Below, piece after piece: positions 44,201 through 54,349 of a DNA stretch of 64,000 nt. This DNA is from Mesostigma viride. Its lineage: Eukaryota; Streptophyta; Mesostigmatophyceae; Mesostigmatales; Mesostigmataceae. The stretch covers positions 3,880,332 through 3,944,331 of the forward strand of contig RPFO01000253.1 of assembly GCA_009746045.1 (NCBI GenBank), written 5' to 3'. Each line of letters opens with the position of its first letter. Positions within the stretch are counted from its first letter, which is position 1. Below the pieces are notes generated by a model. It saw only the letters and a program-made list of their open reading frames with translations. It ran no database searches and was not told the DNA's origin. A program made the translations under genes and the position numbers.

Positions 44201-47200
44201 ATTGCCACCCATACAGTGAAGTAGGTAGTGAGGTGGGCAAGTGAAGGCATGCAATTCATTCACCGGAAACCCTCAGCGAGCAGCTGCCTTAGTTGTCGTG
44301 AGCACAGCGTCAAGAGGGGTGGACAATCCAAGCATCACAAAACGCAAGGAATACACACTCCGACACACACCACTGACGACGGCCTCAGAAACGGTGACCC
44401 TACAAAACCCTAACTGCCTCTGCTACCACCGGCACGGTGATCGATGGATGAGGCAAGCAGCCATAGGCCAAGCCTGCGCCACAACGATGGATGGATCGGG
44501 CAAGCAGCCATAGGGCAAGCCTGCGCCACAGTTCCAATCTACGCCCTCACTCAACGCCGGCGTTCAGTCCAAGCGCATGGCACTGACTCGAGTGGTGGGA
44601 TTCCAAGTTCGCAGTGGCTTCGTTGGACAGGGCCTTTGACATGCGACGTGACCCATGACACCTGGCGGACAAGCACTGCCTTGCCCACCTTGGCTTCGTC
44701 GGACAGGATCTTGGACTTGAGAAACTCCATGGGGTTGCTGGGCAGCTGTGCCCACCCGGCACAAACAAACGGCACCAACAGGCGGCACCAACAGCATGAA
44801 ATCGAACAAGCGTGTGAGTGGCACACGTGGCGGCGAGAGGCGGCCGGTTTTTCGTCGCCTAACTTATATTTCGCCTGTTTTTTTTCGCATTATTTACATT
44901 TCGCCTGTTTTTCGTCGCCTAACAAACATGTCCCCTGTTTTTTGTCGCCTAACAAATATTTCGCCTGTTTTTCGTCGCCTAACGAACATTTCGCCTGTTT
45001 TTCGTCGCTTACCTTACATTTCGCCTGTTCATCGTCGCCTAATGTACATTTCGCCTGTTTTTCGTCGCCTAACGAACATTTCGCCTGTTTTTCGTCGCCT
45101 AACGAACATTTCGCCTGTTTTTCGTCGCCTAACGAACATTTCGCCTGTGTTTCGTCGCCTAACGAACATTTCGCCTGTTTTTCGTCGCCTAACGAACATT
45201 TCGCCTGTTTTTCATCGCCTAACGTGGCGAGGTGTCGCAATGTGTGGCAGCACTAGCAGTTAAGCAAGCTACTAGGATTTAAGTAACCTGAATGGCTAGT
45301 GCTGATACTAGGAATACAACTCCGGGTCTCAGAGTAGGGTATTGTGCGGCGGCCTGAGGCAGCGTGAGGTGGTGTCATCGTTGTCATAATGGAGGTCATG
45401 AGATGGGGTGCCAGAATTGCTACTCATGGCAAAGGCCATGCACGACTGGCATTGTGCTTGTTTGGAAACAGGTGCAACCATGGGCAAAAGTAGCACCTGC
45501 CCAAAAATCGTGGTTGCCCCACCGCACCATGAGCATGAAAACAGTAACACGTGGATACTAAGACTTCAAACACTACGATCACTTCTTGTGGATACTTACA
45601 CTTCAAACACCACACCACTTCTTGTGGATAGTAAGACTTCCAACACTACACCACTTCTTGTGGATACCAACACAGCCAGCAAACCGGCGCAATGCCGAGT
45701 GGTGGAAGAAGCTATTTTGGTAACGCATACACAGAAGCTGGCATAGGGTACCCGCAGGGCAAGCGGACTGAGCACAGGGTGTGCAGGAGGGCTGCAAACA
45801 GCATGCGGTGGTGGTGCTCTAGGGAAAAAAGACCCATGCAGCCAACCACAGACTGAACCAGAAGCCCGGTCGAACTAGCATAGCCTATGCACGAAATTAT
45901 TACAGACACAGCTGTAGCAAGGGCCTTGGCCCGCAAGGTCATGACCATGCCATGTTGGCACGCCCACAGCCCGCACAGCTGTACACAAGGCAGTAGCTTG
46001 TCATGAGCATGTGGACCAGCGCAGTGGCGTAGGACAGGGCCATATGCACGGCTGCCGGATGCACATGGCCATCCATGCGCGGGGCAGCGCAAAGGCCACG
46101 TGCACTCTTATCACGGCTATAGTGAGTGGGGCAGGCCGCGGGCGTACCTGGACCAGCGCGCCATCTCTCACGATGAAACGCTTGTGCGCCGACTTGGGCT
46201 GAAACCGGAGGAAAGGTCATGCCGGGAAGTGCAGGCGCGTGTGCGGGAGGCAGGGGGCATGTAATGGGTGTACGCATACACGATTAACACCGCAGGCCAA
46301 GGCATACAGTGTTAATGGCAATTAGGATATTCCATGCGAAATACGTTCTAGGGATGCGCGTTTCGGGGATGCGTTTTGGGGCGACGCCTTCTGGGGAGAC
46401 ACAAAATGTTTGGGGGGGGCACAGAATCCGTTGGATCGTAGACAGTGCCGCCCTGTGCAAATGATGGGACATGTCCTGGCTGAGTTCTTAGAGTGGGGAG
46501 CATTGCAGCAGGAACCTAAAAGAGAGGAGCCCCGCAGCAGCAGTTGTGAAAAGCGGCAGTAGGTCGGGCTGACCAAGTGGCGGGGCACGAGCTGCCTGCA
46601 ACACCGGGTATCAACGACCCTTATCATCTGCTAGCATCGTCACTATCGACGATGCAATTGCTACAGGACAAGCCCATCTGTACGTGCCGAGGTGCTGAAT
46701 GGTTTGCCCGCTTGGTCCCAGCTTGAGGCCGCACAAGCAACCGGTACACATAAAGAAAAACATGCAACACGTACACAAGGGACACTTGGCTCACATTCAC
46801 TGCCAGAAAAGTAAATGGTGTCATCTTGTAAGCGAGTTAACACCACCACCACCCCTGCCCACCCTCCCAAAGTGCACTATTTTTCTCACCCTCACAACCG
46901 CGGAAGAAGCAATCATACACCCTGTATCGTTCGCAGTTCTGTAGTTCCCCAACTTGATAGCGGCTAGCCTAGCGGATAGCCTAAACCTCTGTAGTTCCCC
47001 AACTTCTTAGCGGCTAGCCTAGCGGATAGCCAAAAACTCTGTAGTTCCCCAACTTGATAGCGGCTAGCCTAGCGGATAGCCTAAACCTCTGTAGTTCCCC
47101 AACTTCTTAGCGGCTAGCCTAGCGGATAGCCTAAAACTCTGTAGTTCCCCAACTTGATAGCGGCTAGCCTAGTGGATAGCAAAAAACTCTGTAGTTCCCC

Positions 47201-50200
47201 AACTTGATAGCGGCTAGCCTAGCGGATAGCCAAAAACTCTGTAGTTCCCCAACTTGATAGCGGCTAGCCTAGCGGATAGCCAAAAACTCTGTAGTTCCCC
47301 AACTTGATAGCGGCTAGCCTAGCGGATAGCCTAAACCTCTGTAGTTCCCCAACTTGATAGCGGCTAGCCTAGCGGATAGCAAAAAACTCTGTAGTTCCCC
47401 AACTTGATAGCGGCTAGCCTAGCGGATAGCCAAAAACTCTGTAGTTCCCCAACTTGATAGCGGCTAGCCTAGCGGATAGCCAAAAACTCTGTAGTTCCCC
47501 AACTTGATAGCGGCTAGCCTAGCGGATAGCCTAAACCTCTGTAGTTCCCCAACTTGATAGCGGCTAGCCTAGCGGATAGCCAAAAACTCTGTAGTTCCCC
47601 AACTTGATAGCGGCTAGCCTAGCGGATAGCCAAAAACTCTGTAGTTCCCCAACTTGATAGCGGCTAGCCTAGCGGATAGCCTAAACCTCTGTAGTTCCCC
47701 AACTTGATAGCGGCTAGCCTAGCGGATAGCCAAAAACTCTGGATGACGCAAGGGCCAAGCAAGGCCCGAACATGCAATCAGGGAAAGGGGGCCACGGAGG
47801 CATGGGCACCATGGGTATAACAATATAATAGCAACAATGTAGTATGTGACTAGCGAGTTGTGCAGCCACTTGTGAGTGTCTACCGAGGTATCTAACGCAG
47901 GTAGAGGCAAGCCTTTGCTGAGACATGGGCACCGTGGATACTGGATGTCTAATTCACCTCTAGTTTTTGTCTGACCGTAGTTAGTGCATACTTAGCATCT
48001 ACCTATGCAATTGTACAGTGGGCACTGGGAGGCGTGAGTAAGCGACGTAACACTGCACCGCGCTGAGTCTTTACCAACGGTAGAGGTACTTGAGTGTCCA
48101 CCCACGTAGCACAGGTGGAGGGGGCAGTGGAACCAAATGGTGGGATGTGTACCGACGTAAGCAGCACAGGTGGAGGGGGCTGTGGGAACCAATCGGTGGA
48201 ATGTCTGCCAACGTACGTAGCGCTGCGCCGAGTCCAGCCCCAGCTCCGATATCACGTTGCTGACGACAGGCGTGTTCTCCATCTGATGTTTCAACGATCC
48301 AAGGTGGTGGCAAACCAGTGGTTTCAAACGAGCGGGAGAGAAATAAGGGGTGGCCGTGTGCCAGTCATGTGCCTGCTATGACAAAGGGCACATTCTCCAT
48401 CTGCCACATCAGCGATGGCAAAGCCAGCGAGGCAGCGGCGACCGACTCGCACATTGGACTAACAAAGGTGTGCGTGTGTGAGTGCCTGCGTGTGTGTGTG
48501 TGATCTCAATCTGCCACGAAAGCGACCAAGCGGCAAGGCTCAAGCAGGACAGCAGCACGCTGCCGGTGCCATGGAGCAAGACAGGTTCTGCGTGTGTGTG
48601 CTCCACCTGCTGCAGTAACTGTCGGATGGCAAGCCAACAAGTAGCGGGGGACTGGCAAGCCAACGAGACCTGAGCAAGCAAAACACGTTGGCACAAGACA
48701 GGCTGGTGTGAGACGTCAACTCGAGACCGTTGAAACCAGCATCCGGTGGCACCAACCACGTGGGTTCAGCAGGGACGACATTGGTTTGAAAGCATTTAGT
48801 TGAGAGGCGTGGGCGGTCTGGGGTGGGTTTGCCTTCTATGGCTTCGCCAAAAGGGGGCTGGCTTGTAATAGTGTTGTTTCATTCTGCAGCGGACGCTATA
48901 CTTCCAAGCATGCCTTCCCGTTCCATGACTCCCTCCCATTTCACGAACCATCGAAAACCAGGAGCTCGTTCTGATCCCCCTTACCATCAGCCTATTATAG
49001 GTACCGCAGGCAACCCTGCTGTAGGCAGCCGAGCACGACCCTGACTTAGGGTTTAGGGTTTAGATGGCACATGCCTGCGCGCGCCTATACGTGGGATACA
49101 TGCATGGAGGATGGCAGCGGGAACACGAGAGGATGGCAGCGGGAACACGAGAGGATGGCAGCGGGAACATGAGAGGATGGCAGCGGGAACACGAGAGGAT
49201 GGCAGCGGGAACACGAGAGGATGGCAGCGGGAACATGAGAGGATGGCAGCGGGAACACGAGAGGATGGCAGCGGGAACATGAGAGGATGGCAGCGGGAAC
49301 ATGAGAGGATGGCAGCGGGAACACGAGAGGATGGCAGCGGGAACACGAGAGGATGGCAGCGGGAACATGAGAGGATGGCAGCGGGAACACGAGAGGATGG
49401 CAGCGGGAACACGAGAGGATGGCAGCGGGAACACGAGAGGATGGCAGCGGGAACATGAGAGGGGGAACATGAGAGGATGGCAGCGGGAACACGAGAGGAT
49501 GGCAGCGGGAACACGAGAGGATGGCAGCGGGAACACGAGAGGATGGCAGCGGGAACACGAGAGGATGGCAGCGGGAACACGAGAGGATGGCAGCGGGAAC
49601 ACGAGAGGATGGCAGCGGGAACACGAGAGGATGGCAGCGGGAACATGAGAGGATGGCAGCGGGAACACGAGAGGATGGCAGCGGGAACACGAGAGGATGG
49701 CAGCGGGAACACGAGAGGATGGCAGCGGGAACATGAGAGGATGGCAGCGGGAACACGAGAGGATGGCAGCGGGAACATGAGAGGATGGCAGCGGGAACAT
49801 GAGAGGATGGCAGCGGGAACATGAGAGGATGGCAGCGGGAACACGAGAGGATGGCAGCGGGAACACGAGAGGATGGCAGCGGGAACACGAGAGGATGGCA
49901 GCGGGAACACGAGAGGATGGCAGCGGGAACATGAGAGGATGGCAGCGGGAACACGAGAGGATGGCAGCGGGAACACGAGAGGATGGCAGCGGGAACACGA
50001 GAGGATGGCAGCGGGAACACGAGAGGATGGCAGCGGGAACATGAGAGGATGGCAGCGGGAACATGAGAGGATGGCAGCGGGAACACGAGAGGATGGCAGC
50101 GGGAACACGAGAGGATGGCAGCGGGAACACGAGAGGATGGCAGCGGGAACATGAGAGGATGGCAGCGGGAACACGAGAGGATGGCAGCGGGAACACGAGA

Positions 50201-53200
50201 GGATGGCAGCGGGAACACGAGAGGATGGCAGCGGGAACATGAGAGGATGGCAGCGGGAACACGAGAGGATGGCAGCGGGAACACGAGAGGATGGCAGCGG
50301 GAACATGAGAGGATGGCAGCGGGAACATGAGAGGATGGCAGCGGGAACACGAGAGGATGGCAGCGGGAACATGAGAGGATGGCAGCGGGAACACGAGAGG
50401 ATGGCAGCGGGAACACGAGAGGATGGCAGCGGGAACATGAGAGGATGGCAGCGGGAACACGAGAGGATGGCAGCGGGAACACGAGAGGATGGCAGCGGGA
50501 ACATGAGAGGATGGCAGCGGGAACATGAGAGGATGGCAGCGGGAACACGAGAGGATGGCAGCGGGAACATGAGAGGATGGCAGCGGGAACACGAGAGGAT
50601 GGCAGCGGGAACACGAGAGGATGGCAGCGGGAACACGAGAGGATGGCAGCGGGAACACGAGAGGATGGCAGCGGGAACACGAGAGGATGGCAGCGGGAAC
50701 ACGAGAGGATGGCAGCGGGAACATGAGAGGATGGCAGCGGGAACACGAGAGGATGGCAGCGGGAACATGAGAGGATGGCAGCGGGAACACGAGAGGATGG
50801 CAGCGGGAACATGAGAGGATGGCAGCGGGAACACGAGAGGATGGCAGCGGGAACATGAGAGGATGGCAGCGGGAACATGAGAGGATGGCAGCGGGAACAC
50901 GAGAGGATGGCAGCGGGAACACGAGAGGATGGCAGCGGGAACACGAGAGGATGGCAGCGGGAACACGAGAGGATGGCAGCGGGAACATGAGAGGATGGCA
51001 GCGGGAACATGAGAGAATGGCAGCGGGAACATGAGAGGATGGCAGCGGGAACACGAGAGGATGGCAGCGGGAACACGAGAGGATGGCAGCGGGAACATGA
51101 GAGGATGGCAGCGGGAACACGAGAGGATGGCAGCGGGAACATGAGAGGATGGCAGCGGGAACATGAGAGGATGGCAGCGGGAACATGAGAGGATGGCAGC
51201 GGGAACATGAGAGGATGGCAGCGGGAACACGAGAGGATGGCAGCGGGAACACGAGAGGATGGCAGCGGGAACACGAGAGGATGGCAGCGGGAACACGAGA
51301 GGATGGCAGCGGGAACACGAGAGGATGGCAGCGGGAACACGAGAGGATGGCAGCGGGAACATGAGAGGATGGCAGCGGGAACACGAGAGGATGGCAGCGG
51401 GAACACGAGAGGATGGCAGCGGGAACACGAGAGGATGGCAGCGGGAACATGAGAGGATGGCAGCGGGAACATGAGAGGGGGAACACGAGAGGATGGCAGC
51501 GGGAACACGAGAGGATGGCAGCGGGAACACGAGAGGATGGCAGCGGGAACATGAGAGGATGGCAGCGGGAACATGAGAGGATGGCAGCGGGAACACGAGA
51601 GGATGGCAGCGGGAACACGAGAGGATGGCAGCGGGAACACGAGAGGATGGCAGCGGGAACATGAGAGAATGGCAGCGGGAACACGAGAGGATGGCAGCGG
51701 GAACACGAGAGGGGGAACATGAGAGGATGGCAGCGGGAACATGAGAGGATGGCAGCGGGAACACGAGAGGATGGCAGCGGGAACATGAGAGGATGGCAGC
51801 GGGAACACGAGAGGGGGAACACGAGAGGATGGCAGCGGGAACATGAGAGGATGGCAGCGGGAACATGAGAGGGGGAACACGAGAGGATGGCAGCGGGAAC
51901 ACGAGAGGATGGCAGCGGGAACATGAGAGGATGGCAGCGGGAACACGAGAGGATGGCAGCGGGAACACGAGAGGATGGCAGCGGGAACATGAGAGGATGG
52001 CAGCGGGAACACGAGAGGATGGCAGCGGGAACATGAGAGGATGGCAGCGGGAACATGAGAGGATGGCAGCGGGAACATGAGAGGGGGAACACGAGAGGAT
52101 GGCAGCGGGAACATGAGAGGATGGCAGCGGGAACATGAGAGGATGGCAGCGGGAACACGAGAGGATGGCAGCGGGAACACGAGAGGATGGCAGCGGGAAC
52201 ACGAGAGGATGGCAGCGGGAACATGAGAGGATGGCAGCGGGAACACGAGAGGATGGCAGCGGGAACACGAGAGGGGGAACACGAGAGGATGGCAGCGGGA
52301 ACATGAGAGGATGGCAGCGGGAACATGAGAGGATGGCAGCGGGAACACGAGAGGATGGCAGCGGGAACACGAGAGGATGGCAGCGGGAACATGAGAGGAT
52401 GGCAGCGGGAACACGAGAGGATGGCAGCGGGAACACGAGAGGATGGCAGCGGGAACACGAGAGGATGGCAGCGGGAACATGAGAGGATGGCAGCGGGAAC
52501 ATGAGAGGATGGCAGCGGGAACACGAGAGGATGGCAGCGGGAACACGAGAGGATGGCAGCGGGAACACGAGAGGATGGCAGCGGGAACACGAGAGGATGG
52601 CAGCGGGAACACGAGAGGATGGCAGCGGGAACACGAGAGGATGGCAGCGGGAACACGAGAGGGGGAACACGAGAGGACGGCAGCGGGAACATGAGAGGAT
52701 GGCAGCGGGAACATGAGAGGATGGTAGCGGGAACATGAGAGGATGGCAGCGGGAACACGAGAGGATGGCAGCGGGAACACGAGAGGATGGCAGCGGGAAC
52801 ACGAGAGGATGGCAGCGGGAACATGAGAGGATGGCAGCGGGAACACGAGAGGATGGCAGCGGGAACACGAGAGGATGGCAGCGGGAACACGAGAGGATGG
52901 CAGCGGGAACACGAGAGGATGGCAGCGGGAACACGAGAGGATGGCAGCGGGAACATGAGAGGATGGCAGCGGGAACATGAGAGGATGGCAGCGGGAACAT
53001 GAGAGGATGGCAGCGGGAACACGAGAGGATGGCAGCGGGAACATGAGAGGATGGCAGCGGGAACATGAGAGGATGGCAGCGGGAACACGAGAGGATGGCA
53101 GCGGGAACATGAGAGGATGGCAGCGGGAACATGAGAGGATGGCAGCGGGAACATGAGAGGATGGCAGCGGGAACACGAGAGGATGGCAGCGGGAACACGA

Positions 53201-54335
53201 GAGGATGGCAGCGGGAACATGAGAGGATGGCAGCGGGAACATGAGAGGATGGCAGCGGGAACATGAGAGGATGGCAGCGGGAACACGAGAGGATGGCAGC
53301 GGGAACACGAGAGGATGGCAGCGGGAACATGAGAGGGGGAACACGAGAGGATGGCAGCGGGAACACGAGAGGATGGCAGCGGGAACACGAGAGGGGGAAC
53401 ATGAGAGGATGGCAGCGGGAACATGAGAGGATGGCAGCGGGAACATGAGAGGATGGCAGCGGGAACATGAGAGGATGGCAGCGGGAACATGAGAGGATGG
53501 CAGCGGGAACACGAGAGGATGGCAGCGGGAACACGAGAGGATGGCAGCGGGAACACGAGAGGATGGCAGCGGGAACACGAGAGGGGGAACATGAGAGGAT
53601 GGCAGCGGGAACACGAGAGGATGGCAGCGGGAACATGAGAGGATGGCAGCGGGAACATGAGAGGATGGCAGCGGGAACACGAGAGGGGGAACACGAGAGG
53701 ACGCGGGATGGCACCTTCACCCCTAAACCCTAAACCCTAAACCCTAAACCTTAAACCCTAAACCCTAAACCCTAATCCCTAAAACCCTAAACACTAAACC
53801 CTGCGCGCGCCTATACGTGGGATACATGCATGGAACGCTTAACATGGAGGAGGAAGGCCCCATCCGTCAAGAACAAGGATCAACAGCTGCAGTTGAGGCG
53901 TTGTAGTTGTACCAGATACTAGCCGTGCCCCCTCCTGCAAGTGAAATAGATAAAAGTTCTTGGTCACATACAACACGAGGATAGTGCGGGGGGCAAGCGA
54001 ATAAGAACCACGTCACCAAGACTGAGGGGTGACCATCCGCCGACAGCAATTGGGGCCCAAGTAATTTTTTTACATAGATGCTGAAATAGAGTAGTAGCCT
54101 CCAAGTATAGGCATCCACCCCTACGTAGACAACGATAGCTATGCACCCACCATAGTGTTGGGCCCTGCTTCCCAGATATAGCCGTCCTCAGATATACTGC
54201 GCACGGCGCCGCCGATGTGGCTCGAATCAAACACAGTCACGCGCGCGCCGAGCTTCTTGAGCCGGTACGCCGCCGTCAGCCCACTCAGCCCTCCCCCGAC
54301 GACCGCCACGCTTCCCGCGATGTTCTTCTGGTTCT
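32261..54335 (-). CDS. PPOX: Protoporphyrinogen oxidase (PPO2-type), 17 exon blocks over 22 kb
   Basis: Oxidises protoporphyrinogen IX to protoporphyrin IX, the last step shared by haem and chlorophyll synthesis. Exons in gene order: 54335-54151, 48282-48217, 46198-46148, 44745-44662, 43228-43188 (tentative), 43103-43067, 41993-41928, 41008-40968, 40144-40063, 39334-39233, 38364-38152, 37261-37187, 36623-36509, 35355-35247, 34295-34221, 33054-32948, 32394-32261. All junctions are GT/AG and phases agree, giving about 526 codons. Motifs: FAD-binding [110 protein letters not shown], and the C-terminal FAD site [16 protein letters not shown]. These fit plant mitochondrial-type PPO2 better than PPO1. 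The N-terminal targeting exon upstream of 54335 was not found, and the 41-nt exon rests only on phase. Confidence 0.93.
32745..32865. repeat. 12-bp minisatellite (GTCACACCCTAA)n
   Basis: About ten degenerate units in the last PPOX intron (32395-32947). The unit contains CCCTAA, but the period is 12, so it is not telomeric. Confidence 0.9.
33033..33330. repeat. 81-bp tandem repeat carrying copies of a PPOX splice acceptor
   Basis: CGCCAGAATATGTGCCTGC recurs at 33040, 33121, 33202 and 33283 (period 81). The first occurrence is the real edge of the exon 33054-32948 (minus: CAG then GCACATATTCTGGCG). The other three are intronic, so the intron carries three extra acceptors with about 15-20 nt of exon sequence. 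Confidence 0.93.
34221..36509 (-). other. PPOX introns around exons 35355-35247 and 34295-34221
   Basis: Besides the exons and the 103-bp array, this stretch contains a purine-rich run at 34310-34450 and near-unique sequence at 34450-35240. No further coding sequence is seen on either strand. Confidence 0.5.
35332..36150. repeat. 103-bp tandem repeat carrying copies of a PPOX splice acceptor
   Basis: Units begin at 35332, 35435, 35538, 35641, 35744, 35847, 35950 and 36053 (period 103, last unit diverged). Each contains GGCCGACGAGAAGAGCGTGC followed by CTGC. On the minus strand that is a CAG acceptor plus the first ~24 nt of the exon 35355-35247. Only the 35332 unit belongs to the true exon; seven intronic copies lie upstream of it in the transcript. 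Confidence 0.96.
37741..37862 (-). mobile_element. tRNA-derived SINE-like copy 1
   Basis: About 110 bp that recurs at 42708-42836. On the minus strand it has tRNA-like A- and B-box regions (GCAGTTGGGTAACAG, then GGTCCTAGTTCAGTACC). Intronic in PPOX. Confidence 0.5.
39119..39240. repeat. Three intronic copies of a PPOX splice donor
   Basis: ACCCACCTGCRYGCT occurs near 39119, 39139 and 39168, and again at the true end of the exon 39334-39233. On the minus strand each reads GCRYGCAG followed by GTGGGT, so three extra donors lie just downstream of the real one. Confidence 0.85.
42708..42836 (-). mobile_element. tRNA-derived SINE-like copy 2
   Basis: Second copy of the element at 37741-37862, about 80% alike by eye. 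Its B box is better preserved (GTTTTCGAATCC on the minus strand). It lies in the PPOX intron between exons 43103-43067 and 41993-41928. Confidence 0.55.
43871..44290. repeat. ~100-bp degenerate repeat, 5 copies
   Basis: CTCACCCAGCACTTGCTTC-like cores at about 43871, 43961, 44067, 44180 and 44270. On the minus strand each core reads like a donor (CTGG then GTGAG). It may derive from a PPOX exon edge, but I could not identify the parent exon. Confidence 0.7.
44848..45223. repeat. 30-bp minisatellite, ~12 units
   Basis: Unit TTTCGCCTGTTTTTCGTCGC plus CTAACGAACA. Because 30 is a multiple of 3, several frames stay open (for example [10 protein letters not shown] repeated), but it lies in a PPOX intron and is not a protein gene. 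Confidence 0.95.
46941..47740. repeat. 50-bp minisatellite, 16 units
   Basis: Unit CTGTAGTTCCCCAACTTGAT plus AGCGGCTAGCCTAGCGGATA plus about 10 variable bases. GTAGTTCCCC occurs every 50 bp. Two alternating ends (CCAAAAACT and CTAAACCT) and two TTCTTAG variants suggest duplication of multi-unit blocks. Intronic in PPOX. Confidence 0.97.
48070..48640. repeat. Diverged repeats around a PPOX exon with acceptor-like copies
   Basis: On the minus strand the true acceptor-plus-exon start CAG/ATGGAGAAC (48285-48274) has look-alikes near 48400 (GGCAGATGGAGAATG), 48510 (GGCAGATTGAGATC) and 48605 (GCAGGTGGAGCAC). On the other side of the exon, about 57-bp copies around CAGCACAGGTGGAGGGGGC repeat at 48110 and 48165. 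Confidence 0.7.
49046..49063 (+). repeat. Short telomere-like (TTTAGGG) tract
   Basis: TTAGGGTTTAGGGTTTAG, 2.5 units of Arabidopsis-type telomere repeat, G-strand on plus, just left of the 22-bp array. Confidence 0.9.
49108..53700. repeat. 22-bp minisatellite array, about 210 units, in PPOX intron
   Basis: Unit GGATGGCAGCGGGAAC then AYGAGA, almost invariant except for one C/T position (ACACGAGA or ACATGAGA), plus about a dozen identical 14-bp short units (GGGGGAACAYGAGA, lacking 8 bp). It fills most of the 5.9-kb intron between the first two identified PPOX exons. All three minus-strand frames are open for more than 1,500 codons because no frame of the unit makes a stop; no start context, splice site or non-repeat domain supports a protein. 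Confidence 0.98.
53719..53799 (-). repeat. Interstitial telomere-like (CCCTAAA)n
   Basis: About eleven CCCTAAA units with a few variants (CCTTAAA, CCCTAAT, ACACTAAA). The orientation is opposite to the short tract at 49046, so the 22-bp array is bracketed by inverted telomere-type repeats. Confidence 0.93.
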
Positions 54336-54349
54336 CTGTCACGTCCACA

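Larger units (their letters stand above)
49074..53834. repeat. 34-bp direct repeats flanking the 22-bp array and telomere-like tract
   Basis: CCTGCGCGCGCCTATACGTG plus GGATACATGCATGGA occurs at 49074-49108 and again at about 53800-53834. Between the two copies lie the whole 22-bp array and the (CCCTAAA)n tract. The layout resembles a target duplication or a tandem duplication endpoint. Confidence 0.9.

Noticed and set aside
44551-44826. A separate minus-strand gene around [13 protein letters not shown]
   Set aside because: It is one 84-nt PPOX exon (44745-44662); the rest of the open frame is intron read-through.
44444-45263. 270-codon plus-strand protein with [10 protein letters not shown] repeats
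   Set aside because: A 30-bp minisatellite in a PPOX intron, open in several frames because 30 is divisible by three.
49108-53700. CRISPR array
   Set aside because: Units are contiguous and almost identical with no variable spacers, and there are no cas genes. The same applies to the 103-bp, 50-bp and 81-bp arrays.
49053-53720. Three overlapping open frames of more than 1,500 codons on the minus strand
   Set aside because: They are the three frames of a 22-bp repeat with no stop in any frame; there is no non-repeat domain and the array is inside a PPOX intron.
49046-53799. A true chromosome end
   Set aside because: The telomere-like tracts are short, in opposite orientations, and PPOX exons continue on both sides, so they are interstitial.
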